This document shows positions 41,579-48,314 of a DNA stretch of 48,314 nucleotides, one piece after another (the first letter of the stretch is position 1; each line of letters opens with the position of its first letter). The DNA comes from Gammaproteobacteria bacterium (lineage in GTDB: Bacteria; Pseudomonadota; Gammaproteobacteria; HK1), in contig JAACFO010000017.1 in NCBI GenBank assembly GCA_009937425.1, positions 1 through 48,314 of the forward strand. The letters are read 5' to 3'. The position numbers and the translations under genes were made by a program. The notes under the pieces were generated by a model, which saw only the letters and a list, made by a program, of their open reading frames with translations, did not search any database and had not been told where the DNA came from.

Positions 41579-42832
41579 GTGGAGCACGGCACACTCTACC
41601 TGATACTGGCCGCCGTATTCGGCCTGTTCATGGCCTGGGGGATCGGCGCCAATGACGTCGCCAATGCCATGGGCACATCGGTGGGTTCCCGCGCACTGAG
41701 CCTGCGCCAGGCCATCGTCATAGCGGCAATTTTCGAATTTCTCGGCGCAGTGCTCGCCGGTGGGCAGGTAACCGCCACCATCCGTAAGGGCATCATCGAT
41801 CCAGGGCTACTGGCAGGCAATCCCGAGCTGCTGGTATACGGCATGCTGGCGTCGTTGCTGGCGGCCGCGGTCTGGCTGGTGGTGGCATCCTATTTCGGCT
41901 GGCCGGTGTCGACGACCCATTCCATTGTCGGCGCCATCGTCGGATTCGCGATGGTCGGGATCGGCGTCACTGCGGTGCAATGGGGAAAGGTGGGATCCAT
42001 TGTCGCGAGTTGGGTGGTCTCGCCAATGCTCGCGGGCACGCTGGCCTATGCCTTGTTCCGCAGCGTGCAACGTTTGATCTTCGACGCCGCGGATCCCTTT
42101 CGCGCCGCCAAGCGCTACGTGCCCGCGTACATTTTCCTGGTTGGATTCATAATTGCCCTGGTAACGCTGCTGAAGGGTCTCAAACACGTGGGCCTGGACT
42201 TGTCCCTGGGCGAAAGCTATCTGCTGGCGGCTGTTGCCGGATTGATCACCATGGCAATCGGCGCGCTGGCGGTGCGGCGGATCCGCCTGGAGGAAGGCGC
42301 GGATCGCGACTTCAGCTATACCAACGTCGAGCGCGTGTTCGCGGTACTGATGGTCTTCACCGCCTGTGCCATGGCTTTTGCCCACGGCTCCAATGACGTT
42401 GCCAACGCTATCGGACCCGTGGCCGCTATCGTTGGTGTGGTGCAAAGCGGCGGCGAGGTGGCGCAGACGTCGAGCTTGCCATTGTGGGTCCTGGTAGTAG
42501 GCGCGGTTGGCATCGTCGCTGGTCTCGCGACCTATGGATTCCGGGTCATGGCGGTAATCGGCGAGCGCATCACCGAATTGACGCCCAGCCGCGGCTTTGC
42601 CGCGACCCTGGCGGCCGCCACCACAGTTGTGGTGGCATCGGGTACCGGTCTGCCCATTTCCACTACCCACACGCTGGTCGGCGGGGTACTCGGTGTCGGT
42701 ATCGCCCGGGGTATCGCCGCCATCAACATGCGCGTCGCCCAGAACATCTTCATGTCCTGGATCGTGACGCTGCCGGCCGGCGCGCTCCTGTCGATGGTAT
42801 TTTTCTTTGCCTTGAAGGGCGCGCTGGACTAA
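41579..42832 (+). CDS. inorganic phosphate transporter, PiT family
   Basis: A 417-residue inner-membrane, ion-coupled phosphate permease. Both PiT signature repeats are clear: GIGANDVANAMGTSVGS near the N-terminus and FAHGSNDVANAIGPVA in the second half. The GWPVSTTHSIVGAIVGF and GLPISTTHTLVGGVLGVG segments also mark the family. About ten to twelve hydrophobic helices surround a hydrophilic central loop (DAADPFRAAKRYV). GTG 41579 is the start. The stop codon overlaps the stop of the convergent nitrile hydratase accessory gene by four bases. Confidence 0.95.
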   Translation: MEHGTLYLILAAVFGLFMAWGIGANDVANAMGTSVGSRALSLRQAIVIAAIFEFLGAVLAGGQVTATIRKGIIDPGLLAGNPELLVYGMLASLLAAAVWLVVASYFGWPVSTTHSIVGAIVGFAMVGIGVTAVQWGKVGSIVASWVVSPMLAGTLAYALFRSVQRLIFDAADPFRAAKRYVPAYIFLVGFIIALVTLLKGLKHVGLDLSLGESYLLAAVAGLITMAIGALAVRRIRLEEGADRDFSYTNVERVFAVLMVFTACAMAFAHGSNDVANAIGPVAAIVGVVQSGGEVAQTSSLPLWVLVVGAVGIVAGLATYGFRVMAVIGERITELTPSRGFAATLAAATTVVVASGTGLPISTTHTLVGGVLGVGIARGIAAINMRVAQNIFMSWIVTLPAGALLSMVFFFALKGALD

Positions 42833-43188
42833 TTGTTCCCGAGCTTGATGGGCTGCCCGTGGGGTGTGTGGCGGGCGGCAACATCCCATTGCTTCTTGCG
42901 CGTGCCAAGCTCCGACGCCGACGCCAATCCCTTTTCTGTCACCAGCGTTTCCAGGGCAGCGAGCCAATGGTGATAATAGGTGTCGCCGCGATCCGGATCG
43001 CCGCGTTCCCGGGCCGCGGCGATTTCCACCGACAGATGCTCGGCCCACTCTGTCCAGCTGTAATGCCCCGCCCGATGCAGCTCCAGCGCCATGGCGAAGG
43101 CCTGCGCCTGCCAGGGTTCCTGGAACACAGGGCCCTCATCGTCCACGGGTAAGGCCGGCAACAATGACAAGTCCACGGGTTCGGTCAT
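42829..43188 (-). CDS. nitrile hydratase accessory/activator protein (beta-N-like)
   Basis: A 119-residue protein related to the N-terminal half of nitrile hydratase beta (FQEPWQAQAFAMALELHRAG, YYHHWLAALETLVTEKGL), as are the P14K/NhlE-type cobalt-inserting accessory proteins. Role by family: transfers metal to, and helps oxidise the cysteines of, the alpha chain. ATG 43188 lies 13 bases after the beta-C stop. It is the last gene of the operon. Absence of the beta-C domain and of the beta N-terminal MNGAHDLGG motif separates it from the true beta chain. Confidence 0.88.
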   Translation of the reverse strand: MTEPVDLSLLPALPVDDEGPVFQEPWQAQAFAMALELHRAGHYSWTEWAEHLSVEIAAARERGDPDRGDTYYHHWLAALETLVTEKGLASASELGTRKKQWDVAARHTPHGQPIKLGNN

Positions 43189-43201
43189 GGCGGTGCGCGC
43201 T

Positions 43202-43552
43202 TCATCCAGGTTCCAGATAGTCGTCCCAGAGATCCAGATAAATACCGTCGCGTTCCGATGCGTCGGAACCCCACAGCTCCCGGGCCGCGAAGTGCACGCT
43301 GTAAAGATGCTGCGCTTTTTTGCCCTGGCCCACAGCATGGGCGTCGGGAAATATGAAAACGCCGTAATCACGGGCGATTGTCCCGTGTCGCGCGCGGGCG
43401 TAGCGGGGCAAACGAGTATGCCCGGTGGGGTGGATGTTGCGCGTCAACACCCGATCACCGGCCGCGAACTTCGCCGGCACGTCTATGTCGACACGGGCGC
43501 CGCGGCTTCGCCGCAACGCCTCGTCAACCTTTTCTGCCTTCAGCGCTTTCAT
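43202..43552 (-). CDS. nitrile hydratase beta chain, C-terminal half (separate gene)
   Basis: A 116-residue protein matching the SH3-like C-terminal domain of nitrile hydratase beta, or the alpha chain of thiocyanate hydrolase. The typical segments FAAGDRVLTRNIHPTGHTRL, RARHGTIARDYGVFIFPD and LYSVHFAARELWG are present. Arg residues in the GHTRLPRYARAR stretch lie where the beta-chain Arg contacts the metal-bound cysteines. The ATG (43552) overlaps the stop of the beta-N gene (ATGA) within AAAAAATGA. The lengths of beta-N plus beta-C (104 + 116) equal one normal beta chain, so it is a split subunit or a frameshifted single gene. Confidence 0.88.
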   Translation of the reverse strand: MKALKAEKVDEALRRSRGARVDIDVPAKFAAGDRVLTRNIHPTGHTRLPRYARARHGTIARDYGVFIFPDAHAVGQGKKAQHLYSVHFAARELWGSDASERDGIYLDLWDDYLEPG

Positions 43553-43863
43553 TTTTTCTGCTCTTCGGCGAGCTCCAGCATGCGCGCCGCGATCTCTTCT
43601 TCCGTGAGCATGCCCTGCTCCACCAACAATGTCTGCAGTCCGTGCAGCCAGTGCTCGTAGTAACTGGTGTTGAGATAGAGCGCCGGGTGCATGTGTTCGC
43701 GGGCGTAGCGCGACATGTCGATGTTCCACTGGCCGAGAAATCCGCTTGCCAGGGTAATGGCAAAGCAGCGCCGCTCCCATTCCTCGTGAAACACGGGTTC
43801 GTCGATTTCCGCGTCAATGGGACCCAGACCGTGCATACCACCGAGATCGTGTGCGCCGTTCAT
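43549..43863 (-). CDS. nitrile hydratase beta chain, N-terminal half (separate gene)
   Basis: A 104-residue protein that is the helical N-terminal half of a nitrile hydratase beta chain. It begins [16 protein letters not shown] and continues [31 protein letters not shown] and [19 protein letters not shown]. The Arg of SRYAREHM aligns with the active-site beta Arg of cobalt nitrile hydratases. It stops after EEQKK at the interdomain linker. The ATG overlaps the alpha stop (ATGA). It resembles the beta chain of thiocyanate hydrolase and the small chain of toyocamycin nitrile hydratase, both three-chain enzymes. Confidence 0.88.
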   Translation of the reverse strand: MNGAHDLGGMHGLGPIDAEIDEPVFHEEWERRCFAITLASGFLGQWNIDMSRYAREHMHPALYLNTSYYEHWLHGLQTLLVEQGMLTEEEIAARMLELAEEQKK

Positions 43864-44477
43864 GCTGTCGCCTCACCGGGCGGTTTTACCAGGCCCACGC
43901 CAATCATGGAGTCTCGGGTGACGAGCTCGGCGAGCGCATCTGCGTCCATGCCTTCGGTGCCCGCCGGGCGTTGCGGCAACACCAGGTAACGAATCTCGGC
44001 GGTGCTGTCCCACACGCGGACCTCCACATCGTCACCGAGGGTAACGCCAAACTCCTGCAGCACACCGCGGGGATCCATGACGGCGCGCGACCGGTAAGGC
44101 GCGGACTTGTACCATACCGGCGGCAATCCGAGGACGGTCCAGGGATAACAGGAGCACAAGGTGCAGACCACCATATTGTGCTGCTCGGCGGTATTCTCGA
44201 GCACAATCATGTGCTCGCCTTGACGGCCCTCGAATCCGAATTCGGCAATGGCTGCCGTAGCGTCGTCCAGCAAGCGCTGCTTGTAGGCATCGTCGGTCCA
44301 GGCCTTCGCCACGACCGCGGCGCCATTGCGCGGACCGACTTTGTATTCGTAAGTGTCGATCAGAACGTCGAGCGCCGCCGGATCCACCAGACCTTTCTCG
44401 GTCAGCAGTGATTCCAATGCCTTGACCCGCAATACAGTGTCAGGCAACGGTGAGTTGTGGTCGTGATGATCACTCAT
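43860..44477 (-). CDS. nitrile hydratase alpha chain, cobalt-type motif
   Basis: A 205-residue catalytic subunit that hydrates nitriles to amides (or acts on thiocyanate in the related hydrolase). The claw motif VCTLCSC (C105, C108, S109, C110) has Thr rather than Ser, the pattern of cobalt-dependent enzymes. Flanking [15 protein letters not shown] and [15 protein letters not shown] are standard. Its ribosome site GAGGTGG lies about 8 bases before the ATG, 16 bases after pgeF. The operon continues with beta-N, beta-C and accessory genes. No amidase or cobalt transporter is adjacent. Thiocyanate hydrolase cannot be excluded without phylogeny. Confidence 0.93.
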   Translation of the reverse strand: MSDHHDHNSPLPDTVLRVKALESLLTEKGLVDPAALDVLIDTYEYKVGPRNGAAVVAKAWTDDAYKQRLLDDATAAIAEFGFEGRQGEHMIVLENTAEQHNMVVCTLCSCYPWTVLGLPPVWYKSAPYRSRAVMDPRGVLQEFGVTLGDDVEVRVWDSTAEIRYLVLPQRPAGTEGMDADALAELVTRDSMIGVGLVKPPGEATA

Positions 44478-44493
44478 GGATTGCCACCTCGCG

Positions 44494-45291
44494 TTACGAT
44501 GTCAGCAGGGCGATGGCCGACACCTGGCGTCCGTAATCCGATTCACCCCGGTGCGTCGCGCGGCGATAGCTGAAGAATTCCTGCTCGGACGCGTAGGTGT
44601 CCGACTCCAGGCGCTCGACACCGGCAACGCCGGCCGCCGTGACGCGATGAGTAACGTATTCTGATAGATCGAACATGAAATGCCCAGCCCGCGCGGAATC
44701 ACGGAAGTACGCGCGATTGCGCGGATCGGCATGGATGAACTGCTCGCGCAGCTCCCCGCCGACCTCGTAGGACTGTTGCTGAATACACGGGCCGACGCAG
44801 GCGACGATGCGCTCCGCCGGCGCACCCAGCTCGCCCATGGCGGCGACGGTGGCGGCGATGATACCGCCCAGCGCCCCTTTCCAGCCCGCGTGGGCGGCGG
44901 CTACGGCCTTACCTGCCGTGTCGGCGAACAGCACGGGAACACAATCTGCCGCCAGCACACCGACTACCAAATCCGGTACGTCAGTCACCAGGGCGTCGGC
45001 CTTGGGGTGCCGGCCGACAGGCAGCGCCCGGCGCAGGGTTACGACCTCCGCGCTGTGAACTTGCGCGAGGGTGTTCAATCTACTCGACCCGTCAGCCGGG
45101 AAACCCATGGCGCCCATCACCCGGGCGCGATTCTCCCTCACGTGGCCGGCGTCGTCGGCGGAGCCCGGCCCACAATTCAACGACCCATAGACGCCGCCGG
45201 AGACCCCACCCTGGCGGGTGAAAAAGCCATGGCGTACGCCGCCCGGCTCGGAGAGGATATTGCTGCTCAACGCTTCCACGGCGCCCATCAT
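44494..45291 (-). CDS. pgeF: PgeF family protein (YfiH/laccase-domain, purine nucleoside phosphorylase-like)
   Basis: A 265-residue protein of the YfiH/PgeF family, known for removing misincorporated residues from peptidoglycan precursors and for purine nucleoside phosphorylase/adenosine deaminase activity. The zinc-binding triad regions are intact: [18 protein letters not shown] and [12 protein letters not shown], followed by [13 protein letters not shown]. The ATG is taken at 45291 (a second, adjacent ATG is at 45288). The stop is 16 bases before the nitrile hydratase alpha start, so the genes may share a transcript, although no functional link is known. Confidence 0.9.
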   Translation of the reverse strand: MMGAVEALSSNILSEPGGVRHGFFTRQGGVSGGVYGSLNCGPGSADDAGHVRENRARVMGAMGFPADGSSRLNTLAQVHSAEVVTLRRALPVGRHPKADALVTDVPDLVVGVLAADCVPVLFADTAGKAVAAAHAGWKGALGGIIAATVAAMGELGAPAERIVACVGPCIQQQSYEVGGELREQFIHADPRNRAYFRDSARAGHFMFDLSEYVTHRVTAAGVAGVERLESDTYASEQEFFSYRRATHRGESDYGRQVSAIALLTS

Positions 45292-45390
45292 GGCACAGGC
45301 ACGGGTAGTGTTTCCCCGTGGCGCAAGAAAAAAAAACGTGGCATTCTTGGGCCCCCGCTGAACGATAAATCCATTCCCAGGAGAGCGAAT

Positions 45391-45672
45391 ATGAGCCAGG
45401 CCACTGCGCGACACATTCTCGTGGATACCGAGGAGCAGTGTCAGAATTTAAAGACCGAAATCGAGGGCGGCGCCGACTTCGGCGAGCTCGCAGCGACACA
45501 CTCCAAGTGCCCGTCCGGGAAAAGTGGTGGCGACCTGGGCAGTTTCGGGCCCGGACAAATGGTAAAGGAATTCGATCAGGTGGTGTTTAACGAAGCCGTG
45601 GGTGAAGTCCATGGCCCGGTAAAAACCCAGTTCGGCTATCACCTGCTCGAGGTCACCAGCCGAACGGACTAG
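45391..45672 (+). CDS. small parvulin-type peptidyl-prolyl isomerase
   Basis: A 93-residue single-domain parvulin like E. coli PpiC (93 residues), a cytoplasmic prolyl isomerase. The ATARHILVD start, the HSKCPSGKSGGDLGSFGPGQ core, and the terminal QFGYHLLEV match the family. AGGAG eight bases before ATG 45391 supports the start. It is transcribed divergently from pgeF with a 99-base gap. Confidence 0.95.
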   Translation: MSQATARHILVDTEEQCQNLKTEIEGGADFGELAATHSKCPSGKSGGDLGSFGPGQMVKEFDQVVFNEAVGEVHGPVKTQFGYHLLEVTSRTD

Positions 45673-45685
45673 TCGAAGGCCAGCG

Positions 45686-46129
45686 CTATCTTCGGTCGTC
45701 GTCGCGAGTGTCCTCGGCCACTTCTTCGGCGACCCACACCTTCGGCTTGCCGTTCTCCATGGCGCCGTTTACCAGGTAACGGCGCCCGGGCAGAGCCGTG
45801 AACGACACTCCGTCGTGGACCGGCGGCTTTTCGCTGACCGCGCCGGAGATGGCGGTGAAGACCCCCACCCCGGAGAACAGGGATGTGCCGGAAACGCTCC
45901 TGAATTCGATCTTGATTCCCAGGTAATGTTCACCCGGGGTGATCGGGCGCACGTGCGCCTCGGGGACGTTGACAACCTTACCGTCGATGTTCTCGATACT
46001 GAGCTTCAAGCTGGTATCGTCGGCGCGGGGCACCACATCGGCCATCTCCTCGCTGGCCGAGGCGGGCCCGCTGCCGGTGGCCATTACCGCCACGGCAAGC
46101 CAGGCAATCAGATCCCCTGCTTTGACCAT
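45686..46129 (-). CDS. exported protein of unknown function
   Basis: A 147-residue protein with an N-terminal signal peptide (LIAWLAVAVMATGSGPASA|SEE). The mature part appears as a small beta-rich domain: SLKLSIENIDGKVV, TPGEHYLGIKIEF and ALPGRRYLVNGAMENGKPKV. There is no lipobox Cys and no family I recognise. It converges on the parvulin gene with a 13-base gap. Confidence 0.7.
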   Translation of the reverse strand: MVKAGDLIAWLAVAVMATGSGPASASEEMADVVPRADDTSLKLSIENIDGKVVNVPEAHVRPITPGEHYLGIKIEFRSVSGTSLFSGVGVFTAISGAVSEKPPVHDGVSFTALPGRRYLVNGAMENGKPKVWVAEEVAEDTRDDDRR

Positions 46130-46185
46130 GACTCAAACATTAGCACGCCGGCGCGGCAATAAGAGGTGAAATTCCCGGCGGCGAC

Positions 46186-46857
46186 CTACCCCTGTTGCGC
46201 TCTCACCTTGCCCGCCATGGCCTCCAGGCCACGGTCGCGTATGCCCAGCTCCGCCAGGTGCCTGACGGTTTCGAAGAGATACTCGCAGCATGCGCCCATG
46301 GGACCCGCGGCCGTTGCGATGTGACGAGCGGCAGTGTCATCGGAGAGCCGCCCGGCGTACCGGTCATTTTCCCGGTTGATCACGAATGTGATTGCCGGAA
46401 CTGAATCGCCGCCGCTGCGAGCCGATACCCAGGTGGGGCAATAGGCGCCGGTGAACATCTCGCGCCGCCAGAGAATATCGAGCTCGGTCTCCACCGCCTC
46501 CTCGGCGATGCGAAACATGACGCCGCGACAGGCGCCGCCACGTTCCAAACCCAACACCAATCCCGGATTCTCGGCGCTGCCGCGCCCGAGTTGCGTCCAC
46601 AAACAGAATCGGCGGTGGTAACCGTGGATGCGGGCGGTGCGCTTTTCCACGAAATGAAAGGCCGGATTCCAGATGAGCGACCCGTAGCCGAATACCCAGA
46701 CATCACCCTTGGCCGGCCGTCCGTCGAGGGTGGCGCGCAGGGAGGCAATGCGCTCTTCGTCGGGCAAGATCAAACGGCGCAGTTCGGGATTATGCAAGAT
46801 GTAATCGCGAATGCTGCCGTCGAGGAGCGCCTCGCGGGTAAGAATCGAGTCCTTCAT
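46186..46857 (-). CDS. ChaC-like gamma-glutamylcyclotransferase
   Basis: A 223-residue protein of the ChaC family, which releases 5-oxoproline from glutathione or gamma-glutamyl peptides. The substrate-binding loop VFGYGSLIWNP is clear and is followed by HGYHRRFCLWTQLGRG, CRGVMFRIAEE and LWRREMFTGAY. Length fits ChaC. The start overlaps the amidohydrolase stop by four bases (ATGA), so the two are coupled. Confidence 0.92.
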   Translation of the reverse strand: MKDSILTREALLDGSIRDYILHNPELRRLILPDEERIASLRATLDGRPAKGDVWVFGYGSLIWNPAFHFVEKRTARIHGYHRRFCLWTQLGRGSAENPGLVLGLERGGACRGVMFRIAEEAVETELDILWRREMFTGAYCPTWVSARSGGDSVPAITFVINRENDRYAGRLSDDTAARHIATAAGPMGACCEYLFETVRHLAELGIRDRGLEAMAGKVRAQQG

Positions 46858-48314
46858 GCAGAATTGACGCCTGCGCGCTGATAGCGGACAACACCGCCTA
46901 CGATGGTCATATCCACCTGCACACTGCGGATTTCATCGCTGGCAATGGTAAATAAATCCCGATCCAACACCGCAACGTCGGCAAGCTTACCAGGCTCCAG
47001 GGATCCCTTGATGTTTTCTTCTCGCCCGGCGAAAGCTCCCAATGTCGTGTAGGCACGCAGCGCCTCGGTTACCGATATCGCCTGCGACTCGTGCAGAGAC
47101 TGACCGCTGTCGGTCTTGCGATTCACCATCGACCACATGGCCGTGAAGGGATTCGGTGAACACACCCAGGCATCGGAGTGACCGGGGGCCGGCACGCCGC
47201 GATCGATGAGAGTGCGGTGCGGCCACATCCAGGCCATGGCATCGGCACCGCGATTCGCGCGGTAAGCATCGCCAAGCTCGTACATAAAACCGGTGGCCGA
47301 GGAATCCACTACCTGCAGGCGCGCGAGACGATCGAGAATCTCCGGCGTCACGTAGCAACAATGCTCCACCCGCATGCGATGATCCGATCGCGGATGTGCT
47401 TGCAGCGCAGCCTCGATGACGTCCAGTGCGAAATCAATGCCACGATCGCCAACGCCCTCCACCATCACCAGTAATCCCGCCGCGTGGGCCGCGCTGGCGC
47501 GCCGCTTGAGGTCCTCCAGCTCGTACAGAAGAATCCCTGTGTTGTTCTCCGCCTCGCCGGCGACCGGGGTACCCTGATAGGCTTCGTAGTAGGCGGCCGT
47601 GCGGCCGCTGGTGGAACAATCGGGACACCACTCGACACCGATGACGCGTAACCAATCGTCACCGAAGCCGGAACGGATACCCGCACGCACGAAGGCTTCG
47701 GCCAGTCCCTCCTCACGTCCGCTTATGATGATACCGATCCGCAACGGCAGGCGTCCCTGTTCGTGCAATTGCTGATAAGCCTGTATGCCTACGGAACCGG
47801 TGAGCGAATTGTAAACCGTGGTGATGCCGTGGGAGAGGAACGCTTCGAATACCGTGCCTAATCCCGCGCCGATGCGCTCCGGGGTGTCCGCGGCATGAAC
47901 ATGATCGAGAAATAAATGGGTCGCGGTTTCCCGCATCAGCCCGGTAAGTGCGCCGCTGTCTGGATGCCGATGGAAACAACCAAAGGGTGGATCGGTGGTG
48001 TCCTCAGTAATGCCGACGACAGCGAATGCCGCTGAGTTGGCGAGACCCAGGTGACCGTCGGTGCGCAATATGAATACCGGCCGGCCGCCGCCGGCCTGAT
48101 CGAGTTCCGCCAGCGTCGGGTAGCCGCCGCTCTTGTTCTCATTTAACCGATAGCCGAGAAACCACTCACCATCGTCGAGGTCTTCGCACACCGACTCGAT
48201 ACGCGCAAGCAAGGCATCGCGAGACTGAATGTACACAGGGCTCACGTCCTGCCAGCCGGCGACCCGGGCCGCATAGCCGTCCGGATGGCAGTGAGAATCG
48301 ACGATACCTGGAAT
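46854..48314 (-). CDS. amidohydrolase family protein (YtcJ-like), 5' end outside the window
   Basis: 486 residues are visible; the start lies beyond the window edge. The frame continues upstream of the codon at 48245 into PGIVDSHCHPDG, which is the amidohydrolase HxH metal motif, so that codon is not the start. Other landmarks are GVGDRGIDFALDVIEAAL, MRVEHCCYVTPE, PAPGHSDAWVCSPNPFTAMW (late metal-ligand Asp), and a C-terminal GSLEPGKLADVAVLDRDLF. Such metal-dependent hydrolases act on amides, hydantoin-like or aryl substrates. It overlaps the ChaC-like start. Confidence 0.92.
   Translation of the reverse strand: MPGIVDSHCHPDGYAARVAGWQDVSPVYIQSRDALLARIESVCEDLDDGEWFLGYRLNENKSGGYPTLAELDQAGGGRPVFILRTDGHLGLANSAAFAVVGITEDTTDPPFGCFHRHPDSGALTGLMRETATHLFLDHVHAADTPERIGAGLGTVFEAFLSHGITTVYNSLTGSVGIQAYQQLHEQGRLPLRIGIIISGREEGLAEAFVRAGIRSGFGDDWLRVIGVEWCPDCSTSGRTAAYYEAYQGTPVAGEAENNTGILLYELEDLKRRASAAHAAGLLVMVEGVGDRGIDFALDVIEAALQAHPRSDHRMRVEHCCYVTPEILDRLARLQVVDSSATGFMYELGDAYRANRGADAMAWMWPHRTLIDRGVPAPGHSDAWVCSPNPFTAMWSMVNRKTDSGQSLHESQAISVTEALRAYTTLGAFAGREENIKGSLEPGKLADVAVLDRDLFTIASDEIRSVQVDMTIVGGVVRYQRAGVNSA

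Noticed and set aside
1-48314. tRNA, rRNA, CRISPR arrays, integrases or transposases
   Set aside because: None could be recognised by eye on either strand; short or degenerate RNA genes may have been missed without a covariance search.

Overview
The window is a dense, GC-rich stretch of bacterial chromosome with about 40 genes on both strands. Most gaps are short, and many start/stop codons overlap (ATGA or GTGA). The gene content fits a free-living aerobic gammaproteobacterium outside the enterics: an Rsd/AlgQ anti-sigma70 protein, DNA polymerase II, two SPOR-domain proteins, a DUF1631 protein, a PgeF-type protein and glycolate oxidase GlcDEF. I cannot name a genus. No tRNA, rRNA, CRISPR array, transposase or phage gene was seen.

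Layout. 1-5719: a fumarylacetoacetase-family enzyme, a ketopantoate-reductase-family enzyme and glcD-glcE-glcF; a perfect palindromic element separates glcE from glcF. 5727-9814: rsd, a TPR/SPOR protein, a second long palindromic element, a MetY-type sulfhydrylase and an alpha/beta hydrolase. 9811-15268: a REC-PAS-PAS-GGDEF-EAL regulator, two adjacent genes of unknown function, mtnA, and a 59-residue two-helix membrane protein. 15559-23319: a DUF1631 protein that carries a circularly permuted PP2C phosphatase domain, an M16C peptidase, a cysteine hydrolase and a glycerate kinase. 23466-34204: a Sel1/SPOR protein, LOG-family and HugZ-family proteins, a TauE-type exporter, an aldolase-II protein and a 2OG dioxygenase that share a divergent promoter region with a 5 x 12 bp tandem repeat, polB, an orphan sigma54 activator, a ProX-type deacylase, a periplasmic redoxin and an EamA transporter. 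34516-40802: an ECF sigma factor, an anti-sigma/vWA fusion and a 1024-residue membrane-anchored beta-rich protein. 40891-42832: PhoU-like protein and a PiT phosphate transporter. 42829-45291: a nitrile hydratase-type enzyme encoded as alpha, beta-N, beta-C and accessory protein, preceded by pgeF. 45391-48314: a parvulin, a secreted protein of unknown function, a ChaC-type cyclotransferase and a truncated amidohydrolase.

How the genes fit together. GlcDEF oxidises glycolate to glyoxylate, and the glycerate kinase 18 kb away could carry the carbon on to glycolysis. PhoU-like and PiT proteins form a phosphate uptake pair. The nitrile hydratase genes form one translationally coupled operon.

The strongest candidates for something undescribed are: (1) the DUF1631 protein with a PP2C domain whose C-terminal half precedes its N-terminal half, with the four active-site aspartates checked all present; (2) the sigma / anti-sigma-vWA / giant beta-protein operon; (3) the three-chain nitrile hydratase-like enzyme whose beta chain is split at an A6 run. 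Functional calls come from motif reading only; no database search was run.
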